A DNA stretch of 20,273 bases, taken from the IMG/VR virus record IMGVR_UViG_3300042555_002696, positions 1-20,273 of that record; one strand, written 5' to 3'. How positions within the stretch are numbered: position 1 is the stretch's first letter; each line of letters starts with the position of its first letter. Source of the stretch: a virus. A program made the position numbers and the translations under genes. Of the stretch, positions 14,651-20,273 are shown in pieces. A model generated the notes under the pieces. The model was not told the origin of the DNA. It ran no database searches and saw only the letters and a program-made list of their open reading frames with translations.

Positions 14651-17287
14651 ATGTCGGCGTGGGATCAAGCAAACGGACGATTAGGACCAGCTGCAAAATG
14701 GTATGCCGAGCACGGCTGGAAGATCATGCCCTGCTATGGGATCTCAAACGGACGCTGTACATGTGGCGGCACGCACGCTGAACCTAAAGATGTTGGCAAG
14801 CACCCGAGCATTCCCGAGTGGAACTCGCAGGCGACAAGCGAGGTTCACGAAGTTGAGAAGTGGTGGCCGGACGGAGGCGAAAATAACGTCAGCGTCTTCT
14901 GTCGCCCAAGTGGGTTCTTTGTAATCGACATCGACCCACGCTCTGGTGGACCTGATTCGTTTGAAAAGTTTGAGTCTTTAGTTGAAGGCGCGTTGCCGCC
15001 AACCGTTGAGGCGATCACCGGCGCATACACAATGAACGGCAAGGCGACGCGAGGACGTCACCTTTTCTATCGCTGTGACGAGTCTGAAAATCTTGTCGGC
15101 AACCTAAAGAAGTCTGGACTAAACGGAATTGACATCAAGCATAACGGATATGTATTGATTGCGCCGTCACGTCACTTCTCAGGTGTGTGCTACGAGTGGG
15201 TCAAGGGCAAGGCCCCGTGGGAGATTGAGATTGCACAGGCTCCTGAAGAGTTGCTTGTCACTCTGCGAAAGCGCAGCAAGAGTTCATCAACAGGCGTCGG
15301 CACAGGCGACTGGGGTTTCATGGACGACCTTGAGTGGGGCGGCCAGCGCGTTGACATTGAGCGTTTACTTCAAGAAGGAATTGACGAAGGATCGCGCGCG
15401 GTTGATATCTATGCGCTTACATGTGCACTTGCAAACAAGTTTCCAGTAAACACAGAAGCAGGTAAGCTCGCTGTTGAGACGATGATGATTCGTTTCAACG
15501 CTGAGAAAGTTCGTCCGCCTCTAGAACTTGAAGGTCAAGGCGGACTGATGATGCACGTCCGTCGTGCAATTCAATTTGTTCTTGATAATCCAAAGACAGA
15601 GCGTCTCTGGCCTGGTCTTCAAGAGTGGGCACAAAAGTCTCAAGACGAATCACGTTCAACATTTCCTAAGCCTGCAAATCTTCCTTCACAGAAGACATCG
15701 CAAAAACCGGCGCAGAACAGCATGAACACTGGAACGTCGAATCTTCCAGGGACAATCGGCGGTTCTGTTCTTTCGTCAGTCGAAGACGGTGACTCACTCG
15801 CTGATGCAAGTAAGTTATCAAATATAGACGTACCGAAAGACCCTGACGCACTTAGTGAAGAAGAAGGTGGAGAACCTGGTAAACGAACATTGACAGACGT
15901 AGGTAACGGACGTCGACTCATTGACTCGTTTGGTTCTGCAGTTCGATACACACCTGGTCTTGGCTGGTTCCACTGGGACGGTGGGTATTGGAAGCCAGAC
16001 GTTGAAAGTCTTGAGATGCGCGAACTTTCTAAAAAGGTTGCGCCGATCGTTGCAAGTGAAGTTGTTCACTATCTTGATGATGCAGATAAGCAATCAGAAG
16101 TTATTAAGTGGGCTCAACAGGCAAAGTCAAACTCGCGTATCAATGGTTTGATTGAAAGCGCAACATCTGACCCACGTATCTTGATCGACGTTGAGTCGTG
16201 GGACAGCGATGAAACGTTGCTCGGTGTGTCAAACGGAGTTATTGATCTACGTACAGGAGAACTTCTTCGTGGTCGACCAGATCTATACATCACGCGACGC
16301 GCGCCTGTAGCATATAACCCAGGTATTCGCAACGTCCGTTGGGAACAGTTTATTGACTTTGCAACTGGCGGAGATAAAGAATTGCAAGAGTGGTTGCAGA
16401 AAGCTGCAGGCTACTCGCTGACTGGTTTGCGAACATATGACGTTATGTTCATGGTCTACGGTCCGCCGGGTTCGGGTAAGAACACAATGGTTGAAGCTTT
16501 GGTTAAGGCGATGGGTACATCACAATACGCATGGCCACTTGACTCAAGCATTCTCGCTCAGGGTGATGGACAAGCGCACGGTTCGGATCTGTATCACTGG
16601 GCTGAGTTGCGTGGACGTCGTATGGTGTGGGTTGACGAATTACCAGACGGCGAACGAGTAAAAGAAAACTCGATCAAGAAACTTACAGGTTCATCTGAAA
16701 TCTCAGCGCGTTCACCTGGTGAAAAACCGTTTACGTTCCAGTCTCGCGCAAAGTTGTGGGTAACTACAAACCACAGACCGATCATCACTGATGACGCGAT
16801 GTGGCGACGTATTCGACCAATTCCACTTGGAAACGTTCCAGAAAATCCAGATCCAGACTTGAAGCACTACATCTTTGATCCCGAAGGTGCTTTGCCGGCA
16901 GTTCTTGCATGGGCAGTTGAAGGTGCAATCAAGTTACTTGGATCAAGCGCACGCGATGCACTTGGCTGGTGCAAGGCTGTTAGCGAGTCGGCAGAGATGT
17001 ATCGCAAGAACGAAGATCGCATTGGCTTCTTCTTAACAGAAGAAACAAAAGAATCTGAGAATACCGCAACGCCGGTCAAGTCACTATATGCTGTTTATCG
17101 TGCGTGGAGCGAAGAACGTGGTGAACGTGCGATGACACAGATCGCGTTTCAGCGTAAACTTTCCGATCGTGGACTGCAGATTGATGGACACGGATCACGC
17201 GCACAGATACTCGGTCGACAACTACTGCCACGCGCAGTGTCTACGGGCGAGGTTGACTGGGGAACAGTTCAGAGGTTTGCACGATGA
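14651..17287 (+). CDS. Bifunctional primase-polymerase / SF3 (D5/P4-type) helicase
   Basis: An 878-residue replication protein. The N-terminal 200 residues are a prim-pol domain of the archaeo-eukaryotic primase type: D93-x-D95 (FVIDIDP) for metal binding, H137 (GRHLFY) and IDIK. A Cys/His cluster (C28, C36, C38, H42) may bind zinc. A linker around 320-420 is polar and low in complexity. Residues about 440-580 match the D5-N region that precedes SF3 helicases. The helicase has Walker A GPPGSGKN (604-611), Walker B VWVDEL (D662, E663), sensor WVTTNHRP (N707) and an arginine cluster WRRIRP (R719-R722). Such fusions synthesise primers and unwind DNA at the phage origin. The stop overlaps the next ATG (ATGA). 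The start lacks a clear ribosome binding site. Confidence 0.9.
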   Translation: MSAWDQANGRLGPAAKWYAEHGWKIMPCYGISNGRCTCGGTHAEPKDVGKHPSIPEWNSQATSEVHEVEKWWPDGGENNVSVFCRPSGFFVIDIDPRSGGPDSFEKFESLVEGALPPTVEAITGAYTMNGKATRGRHLFYRCDESENLVGNLKKSGLNGIDIKHNGYVLIAPSRHFSGVCYEWVKGKAPWEIEIAQAPEELLVTLRKRSKSSSTGVGTGDWGFMDDLEWGGQRVDIERLLQEGIDEGSRAVDIYALTCALANKFPVNTEAGKLAVETMMIRFNAEKVRPPLELEGQGGLMMHVRRAIQFVLDNPKTERLWPGLQEWAQKSQDESRSTFPKPANLPSQKTSQKPAQNSMNTGTSNLPGTIGGSVLSSVEDGDSLADASKLSNIDVPKDPDALSEEEGGEPGKRTLTDVGNGRRLIDSFGSAVRYTPGLGWFHWDGGYWKPDVESLEMRELSKKVAPIVASEVVHYLDDADKQSEVIKWAQQAKSNSRINGLIESATSDPRILIDVESWDSDETLLGVSNGVIDLRTGELLRGRPDLYITRRAPVAYNPGIRNVRWEQFIDFATGGDKELQEWLQKAAGYSLTGLRTYDVMFMVYGPPGSGKNTMVEALVKAMGTSQYAWPLDSSILAQGDGQAHGSDLYHWAELRGRRMVWVDELPDGERVKENSIKKLTGSSEISARSPGEKPFTFQSRAKLWVTTNHRPIITDDAMWRRIRPIPLGNVPENPDPDLKHYIFDPEGALPAVLAWAVEGAIKLLGSSARDALGWCKAVSESAEMYRKNEDRIGFFLTEETKESENTATPVKSLYAVYRAWSEERGERAMTQIAFQRKLSDRGLQIDGHGSRAQILGRQLLPRAVSTGEVDWGTVQRFAR

Positions 17288-17463
17288 AAACTCCAAAGAA
17301 ACATAGAACGTTTATCATCTACGCCAAAGAGACAGGCGAAGAGATCTGCAAACTTCAACTCACACATGATGAGCATAAAGAACTATCTGCGCTTGCAAAA
17401 GCACAGGGCACAACCGTATCTGATCTACTACTAAACGTCATAAAAGATGAGATTGAAAAATGA
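17284..17463 (+). CDS. Ribbon-helix-helix-like small protein (59 aa)
   Basis: A 59-residue frame starting MKTPKKHRTF, beginning in an ATGA overlap with the primase stop and ending in an ATGA overlap with the next gene. AGAGG lies 8 bases before the ATG. After a basic N-terminus, residues 20-59 read ICKLQLTHDEHKELSALAKA, then QGTTVSDLLLNVIKDEIEK. This is the strand, helix, GTTVSDLL turn, helix pattern of Arc/CopG-type ribbon-helix-helix proteins, which bind DNA as dimers. It could autoregulate the replication operon or act as an accessory protein. The homology is by pattern only. Confidence 0.7.
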   Translation: MKTPKKHRTFIIYAKETGEEICKLQLTHDEHKELSALAKAQGTTVSDLLLNVIKDEIEK

Positions 17464-17687
17464 CAGATCCAGTCTTTAAAGATCTAGCAACACATAAGCA
17501 CTACGCACTGGTTGTAACAGACGGTGAGGTGGGCGGAATTGAGCAGATCCATGTCGACGCCGCCGATGCTCTTGAGATCTGGGATCTAAACCCGATCGTT
17601 GTACCTATTCCAGACGATATGAAAGGAAAGGTTATCGGCGGTTGGTACTACCGAAACGGTACATTTGTACCTGCTTCTGAGCGGTAA
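17460..17687 (+). CDS. Small hypothetical protein
   Basis: A 75-residue acidic protein (MTDPVFKDLATHKHYALVVT), third in the primase operon through an ATGA overlap with the preceding gene. No known family is recognised. It has two beta-rich stretches (HYALVVTDGEVGGIEQIHVD and PIVVPIPDDMKGKVIGGWYY). The ending GGWYYRNGTFVPASE resembles the W-Y-x-G-x-F-P pattern found at the end of some phage tail-fibre assembly and small virion proteins, but that is weak. Location suggests a replication or early function. It ends 56 bases before the convergent recombinase gene. Confidence 0.65.
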   Translation: MTDPVFKDLATHKHYALVVTDGEVGGIEQIHVDAADALEIWDLNPIVVPIPDDMKGKVIGGWYYRNGTFVPASER

Positions 17688-17742
17688 CATTGTACGATTA
17701 TTAGATCTGGCGCCTTGGGAGAGAGGTTGCCATTACGACTGG

Positions 17743-17771
17743 GTCAGGGTTGAGGATCTTCCTCCCCTGAC
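17743..17771 (+). terminator. Strong hairpin between convergent genes
   Basis: GTCAGGG-TT-GAGG-ATCTT-CCTC-CCCTGAC folds into an 11-bp GC-rich stem with a 2-base bulge and a 5-base loop. On the plus strand it is followed by a partly U-rich run (TTAGTCTGTCTTT), so it could end the primase operon. It also covers the last codons of the convergent recombinase gene; on that strand there is no U tract. Confidence 0.4.
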
Positions 17772-18442
17772 TTAGTCTGTCTTTCGCCCTTGTCAACATA
17801 CTGCTTGATTGTCGTCGGATACCAGCGTTTCTCAAACGGAGTCTTGATGCCTTCAGCATTGAACTTATTGGCGATCTTTGCGTATGACATTCCGAGGGTG
17901 CGAAGCTCGATGATCTTTGAGTACAGCTCGTCTGTGATCATACGCTTGGGGCCAAGATCTACTCCCCACTTAAGTCCCTTTTCTCGGCGATCCTTATGAA
18001 CGTCTTTCTGACGCTCAGCAATGATTGAACGTTCCATCTCCGCAAGTGCCGACATGATTGTGACGACAAATCTTCCCTGGTAGGTCGAGGTGTCAAGGTT
18101 GAGGTCAAGCATGACGATACGCCAGTCATTCTTGTTGGCGCGATCTACAATGCTGAGGAAGTCTTGGGTAGATCTTGCTAGCCGGTCGATGCGAGTAACA
18201 AACAACGCTGTCGCCTCTCCTTTATCAAGACGGTCAAGCGCCTCGCGAAGTACGGGTCGACCTTTGATCGACTTGCCTGATCTGCCTTCTTCCTTGAGCA
18301 GTTCCACCTTTGTAAATCCAGCAGAGTTTGCCGCACGCTTGAGATCTCGTTCTTGCGCGCCTAACGACATGCCGTCGGTCGCCTGCATCTGCGTCGAAAC
18401 ACGCGTATAGAGCAGAGCGATGTTTTTCTTCTTTGTGGCCAT
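17744..18442 (-). CDS. Serine recombinase (resolvase/invertase family)
   Basis: A 232-residue site-specific recombinase. The catalytic domain (about 1-150) has the nucleophile S16 in LYTRVSTQMQ with R14, TRIDRLAR (R87, R90), and the E-helix EMERSIIAERQK. The C-terminal part (about 168-218) contains ITDELYSKIIELRTLGMSYA then KIANKFNAEGIKTP, a helix-turn-helix. It is much shorter than large serine integrases (usually over 450 residues), so resolution, inversion or dimer resolution is more likely than classic large-serine integration. AAGGG lies about 7 bases before the ATG. It lies alone on the minus strand between the replication operon and a tail gene pair. No matching crossover site is identified. 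Confidence 0.9.
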   Translation of the reverse strand: MATKKKNIALLYTRVSTQMQATDGMSLGAQERDLKRAANSAGFTKVELLKEEGRSGKSIKGRPVLREALDRLDKGEATALFVTRIDRLARSTQDFLSIVDRANKNDWRIVMLDLNLDTSTYQGRFVVTIMSALAEMERSIIAERQKDVHKDRREKGLKWGVDLGPKRMITDELYSKIIELRTLGMSYAKIANKFNAEGIKTPFEKRWYPTTIKQYVDKGERQTKSGEEDPQP

Positions 18443-18512
18443 AGAAACCCTTATCTCGTAACGGTTTGGTGAGGTTAATGTACAAGTCAGATCGTATATC
18501 TTTAAAGTTAAG

Positions 18513-18518
18513 TTTATA
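18513..18518 (-). promoter_or_regulatory. Candidate -10 for the recombinase
   Basis: TATAAA on the minus strand about 70 bases before the recombinase ATG. A weak TTACAA -35 lies 17 bases upstream, and that -35 sits inside the 18527-18545 palindrome. Support is only moderate. Confidence 0.3.
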
Positions 18519-18526
18519 CGCTTTTG

Positions 18527-18545
18527 GCCCTTATTTTGTAAGGGC
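18527..18545. other. Perfect 7-bp stem-loop in the recombinase leader
   Basis: GCCCTTA-TTTTG-TAAGGGC forms a perfect 7-bp stem. It lies 16 bases beyond the stop of the leftward structural gene and just upstream of the candidate recombinase promoter. Neither strand has a U tract after it, so it is a poor intrinsic terminator. An operator or recombinase half-site pair is possible. Confidence 0.45.
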
Positions 18546-18560
18546 TAGATACTGCTGAGA

Positions 18561-19097
18561 CTAGGTCAGCCCGTTACCGTAAATGATCCACTTAGTTGAT
18601 GTAACCTTCGTTGCTGTTGCCACACCGTACCGCGCAAGTGTCCGCGTTCCAGTGGATCCTGTCGCTGCAAGCTGCAAAGTGTCTGTTGTAATCGCGATTG
18701 AGATGCTCGTTGCTGCGCCTAAGTCATTGAATATGACAAACGTAGTCCCAATCTCATAGGCAACCGCAGTGTTGGCAGGGATAGTAAAAATAGCCGATGT
18801 TGGCGTTCCAGTGACGTAAATGCTTTTTCCAGCGTCTGACGCAGCAAACGTATAGGTAAATGTCCCAGAAGCTACTCGTGCGTTTTGAGGCGTACCAAGG
18901 TAACCAACCACTGACGCGGACGTTGTCACTGTTCCAGATGTCGTGCCTGACGGAGCTACTGGCGTCGCCATTGGGCCTGTTGCCCCTTGTGCGCCCTGTG
19001 GTCCTTGAAGATTTGAGACAACTACCTCTGTTAGACTTGTCAACGACTCGACAGTTGTACTTGCGGTGTTGACATATACAATACTAGTATCAGCCAT
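18561..19097 (-). CDS. Tail-associated structural protein with short collagen-like segment
   Basis: A 178-residue protein. Residues 1-30 are Thr/Val-rich (MADTSIVYVNTASTTVESLT), followed by four collagen-like triplets ([11 protein letters not shown], 32-42) and then a beta-rich domain (FTYTFAASDAGKSIYVTGTP, FTIPANTAVAYEIGTTFVIF). It ends VTSTKWIIYGNGLT. That last domain has the layout of the C-terminal cap of the giant fibre (TLVLAD ... [20 protein letters not shown] ... [11 protein letters not shown]), so the two may be homologous tips. GGAGG lies 6 bases before the ATG. The start overlaps the upstream gene by 8 bases. It is probably a minor fibre or tip protein; the exact role is unknown. 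Confidence 0.7.
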   Translation of the reverse strand: MADTSIVYVNTASTTVESLTSLTEVVVSNLQGPQGAQGATGPMATPVAPSGTTSGTVTTSASVVGYLGTPQNARVASGTFTYTFAASDAGKSIYVTGTPTSAIFTIPANTAVAYEIGTTFVIFNDLGAATSISIAITTDTLQLAATGSTGTRTLARYGVATATKVTSTKWIIYGNGLT

Positions 19098-19443
19098 ATG
19101 TAACCTCCGAAACTACAGTAAGCGTGCCTTTAAGAAGCCTGGTGACCACTCCGCCAGATGACTCAAGTTCAAGATCATAGTTATACTTGCCGGCGATTAG
19201 GTTTGACGTTGCTGTAGCACTTAGTCCTAGTGTGATCGTTCCAGCCGCACCGCCAAGGGTAATTCCGCTTGAGCTCGTCAAAGACAGTGCTGGTGGGGCA
19301 CTTCGACCTGCATTTGTACCTCGCGCCTTTAGTCTTGCAGTATATCCAGTAAGGTTGACCGCGACGTCATTTACTTTCCATGTCAACTGCTGACTATACG
19401 TTGTACCTTGTTCGATTGACAAGTTAAGAATGCCTGCAGACAT
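19090..19443 (-). CDS. Phage beta-sandwich structural protein
   Basis: A 117-residue protein (MSAGILNLSIEQGTTYSQQL). It carries the pattern IEQGTTYSQQLTWKVND..VNLTGYTARLKAR, common at the start of phage baseplate or fibre-associated proteins with an immunoglobulin-like or beta-sandwich fold. It continues with strands ITLGGAAGTITLGLSATATS and KYNYDLELES..G.VTRLLKGTLTVV. No signal peptide or membrane segment is seen. AAGGA lies 7 bases before the ATG. It is the first gene of a two-gene leftward operon and is followed by the collagen-containing protein with an 8-base overlap. A role in the tail or baseplate is inferred from the pattern and neighbours. Confidence 0.7.
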   Translation of the reverse strand: MSAGILNLSIEQGTTYSQQLTWKVNDVAVNLTGYTARLKARGTNAGRSAPPALSLTSSSGITLGGAAGTITLGLSATATSNLIAGKYNYDLELESSGGVVTRLLKGTLTVVSEVTYG

Positions 19444-19481
19444 AGATCGATCCTTTTTGTAGGCAGCAATGCTGTTCTAAC

Positions 19482-19510
19482 TTTATCATCAAATGCGTAG
19501 TCTGTTTGTA
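19482..19510 (-). promoter_or_regulatory. Weak promoter for the two-gene structural operon
   Basis: On the minus strand TACAAA (19510-19505) and GATAAA (19487-19482) are separated by 17 bases, about 40 bases before the start at 19443. Matches are 3/6 and 4/6 to consensus, so this is tentative. It lies in the 250-base divergent gap before the lysozyme gene. Confidence 0.25.
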
Positions 19511-19623
19511 GAAAATTGATGATTAGATGCACTTTTTGGAGTAGATCTGCAATATTTTTTTGTATACGAGCACTGGCTTAGACCCGTTTTTACAGGCAAA
19601 TTGTTATTTTCAGCGTCTTTCGA

Positions 19624-19632
19624 TGGTATAGT
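19624..19632 (+). promoter_or_regulatory. Extended -10 promoter for the lytic enzyme gene
   Basis: TGG-TATAGT on the plus strand, 60 bases before the ATG at 19694. The same TGG-TAT pattern occurs at 13041-13033 and 14416-14408 on the minus strand. No clear -35 at normal spacing; TTGTTA at 19601 is 20 bases away. Confidence 0.45.
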
Positions 19633-19693
19633 AACTACTACTTCAAACTACAGTCCTTGAGCGTCCTTATTCCCTACCCGAGGAGACTGCACC

Positions 19694-20273
19694 ATGAGAT
19701 TCATTAACGGTATACTTTTATCTTTTATTAGTGCCCTAACAGCCGCTGGCGGACTTATAGTCGACGTCACCACCGGCGGGCAGGAACCCCCGAGTCCCGT
19801 GGGGACTATGGGCGAATACACAGAATACACAGAAAGTGGAAGAGACGTAATACTTGTTGATAAAAAAGACAGAGACATAAAGTCTCCGTATATTGCAGAT
19901 TTTGATTACCCTAAAGACCCTAAAAAGAGATGTCCGATGTGGGAACCTCTTTTGCACGAAGCGGCGCTACTCCCGCTAGACGTTTTTTCTTACGTTGCTT
20001 GGCGAGAAAGTGGATGTAATCCAGCAGCGCAAAACGCGCGATGGGACAAGAATGGAAAGATGGTCTACGCGCTAAACAGCGACGGATCATATGACACTGG
20101 CTTGCTACAGATCAACTCTAGCTGGTTCTCTGTAACCAAGCTTGTGTGTGGAGAAGACGCTGTAAAAAATCGTATGCAAGGTCTTAAAGATCCAGTGTGT
20201 AACGTAAACGTTGCGCGCTACATCATGGTGCACAGTAAAGGCAAGCTAGGCAACTGGCGAATGTTCAGAAACT
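19694..20273 (+). CDS. Secreted transglycosylase/lysozyme-like protein (3' truncated)
   Basis: The frame starts at ATG 19694, with AGGAG 8 bases upstream, and runs off the right edge after 193 codons. The N-terminus MRFINGILLSFISALTAAGG is a likely signal peptide or membrane anchor. Residues 75-193 form a lysozyme-like domain: VAWRESGCNP with catalytic E105, then YDTGLLQINSSWF (133-145), the conserved Gly-Leu-x-Gln-Ile segment of SLT and lysozyme folds, then the NVARYIM helix (172-178) and GNWRMF. Four cysteines (80, 107, 152, 169) may pair outside the cytoplasm. It would cleave peptidoglycan, either in host lysis or as a virion-associated or secreted wall hydrolase. Its own promoter and opposite strand from the tail genes suggest independent expression. 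EYTEYTE (41-47) is a small duplication. Confidence 0.8.
   Translation, partial: MRFINGILLSFISALTAAGGLIVDVTTGGQEPPSPVGTMGEYTEYTESGRDVILVDKKDRDIKSPYIADFDYPKDPKKRCPMWEPLLHEAALLPLDVFSYVAWRESGCNPAAQNARWDKNGKMVYALNSDGSYDTGLLQINSSWFSVTKLVCGEDAVKNRMQGLKDPVCNVNVARYIMVHSKGKLGNWRMFRN

Noticed and set aside
14456-14668. Minus-strand 70-codon frame in the divergent gap
   Set aside because: Rich in Arg, Cys and Trp with no recognisable motif, it overlaps the primase start and lies across the candidate promoters.
17744-18442. DNA invertase switching nearby tail-fibre ends
   Set aside because: All collagen-type fibres in the window are on the same strand and I saw no inverted pair of fibre 3' ends or matching crossover sites; inversion within this window is unsupported.
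1-20273. tRNA, rRNA or IS elements
   Set aside because: No cloverleaf-type sequence, rRNA core or transposase was recognised by eye; a tRNA scan would settle the first point.

Overview
The window looks like part of a tailed double-stranded DNA bacteriophage genome (Caudoviricetes). It carries a run of tail-fibre or adhesin genes with collagen-like Gly-X-Thr repeats, a phage-type primase-polymerase/SF3 helicase, a calcineurin-like phosphoesterase, a small serine recombinase and a secreted lytic enzyme. GC looks intermediate by eye. Two gene styles are mixed. The fibre modules and the cluster of 2-oxoglutarate/Fe(II) oxygenases resemble those of T4-like cyanophages. The prim-pol/D5-type helicase and the phosphoesterase resemble those of siphoviruses of Actinobacteria. 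An aquatic phage fits best, but the host cannot be fixed from sequence alone.

Layout. (1) 1-2739, minus strand: the first codons of a gene running off the left edge, three prolyl-4-hydroxylase-like 2OG-Fe(II) oxygenases and one PhyH-type oxygenase, packed with gaps of a few bases. (2) 2746-12972, minus strand: a fibronectin-III protein with a Pro/Phe repeat tail, a 2475-residue fibre with two collagen-like tracts around a C1q-like domain and long repeat arrays, a 433-residue paralogous fibre, and a shorter collagen-containing fibre. A candidate terminator and an extended -10 promoter sit just upstream (13033-13097). (3) 13135-14368, minus strand: the phosphoesterase and a small DNA-binding-like protein. 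(4) 14369-14650: a divergent control region with two candidate promoters and short repeats. (5) 14651-17687, plus strand: primase-helicase, a 59-residue ribbon-helix-helix-like protein and a small hypothetical protein, joined by ATGA stop/start overlaps. (6) 17744-18442, minus strand: the serine recombinase. (7) 18561-19443, minus strand: two more tail-type structural proteins. (8) 19694 to the right edge, plus strand: a signal-peptide-bearing transglycosylase/lysozyme, incomplete.

How it may work together. Virion adhesion genes lie on both sides of a replication and recombination block. The most striking arrangement is the oxygenase cassette directly behind the collagen-like fibres. This suggests, as inference only, a phage-encoded system that hydroxylates its own proline- and threonine-rich fibre repeats. 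A 77-bp exact direct repeat flanking the C1q-like domain, and several other in-frame repeats, suggest that the fibres change by homologous recombination.
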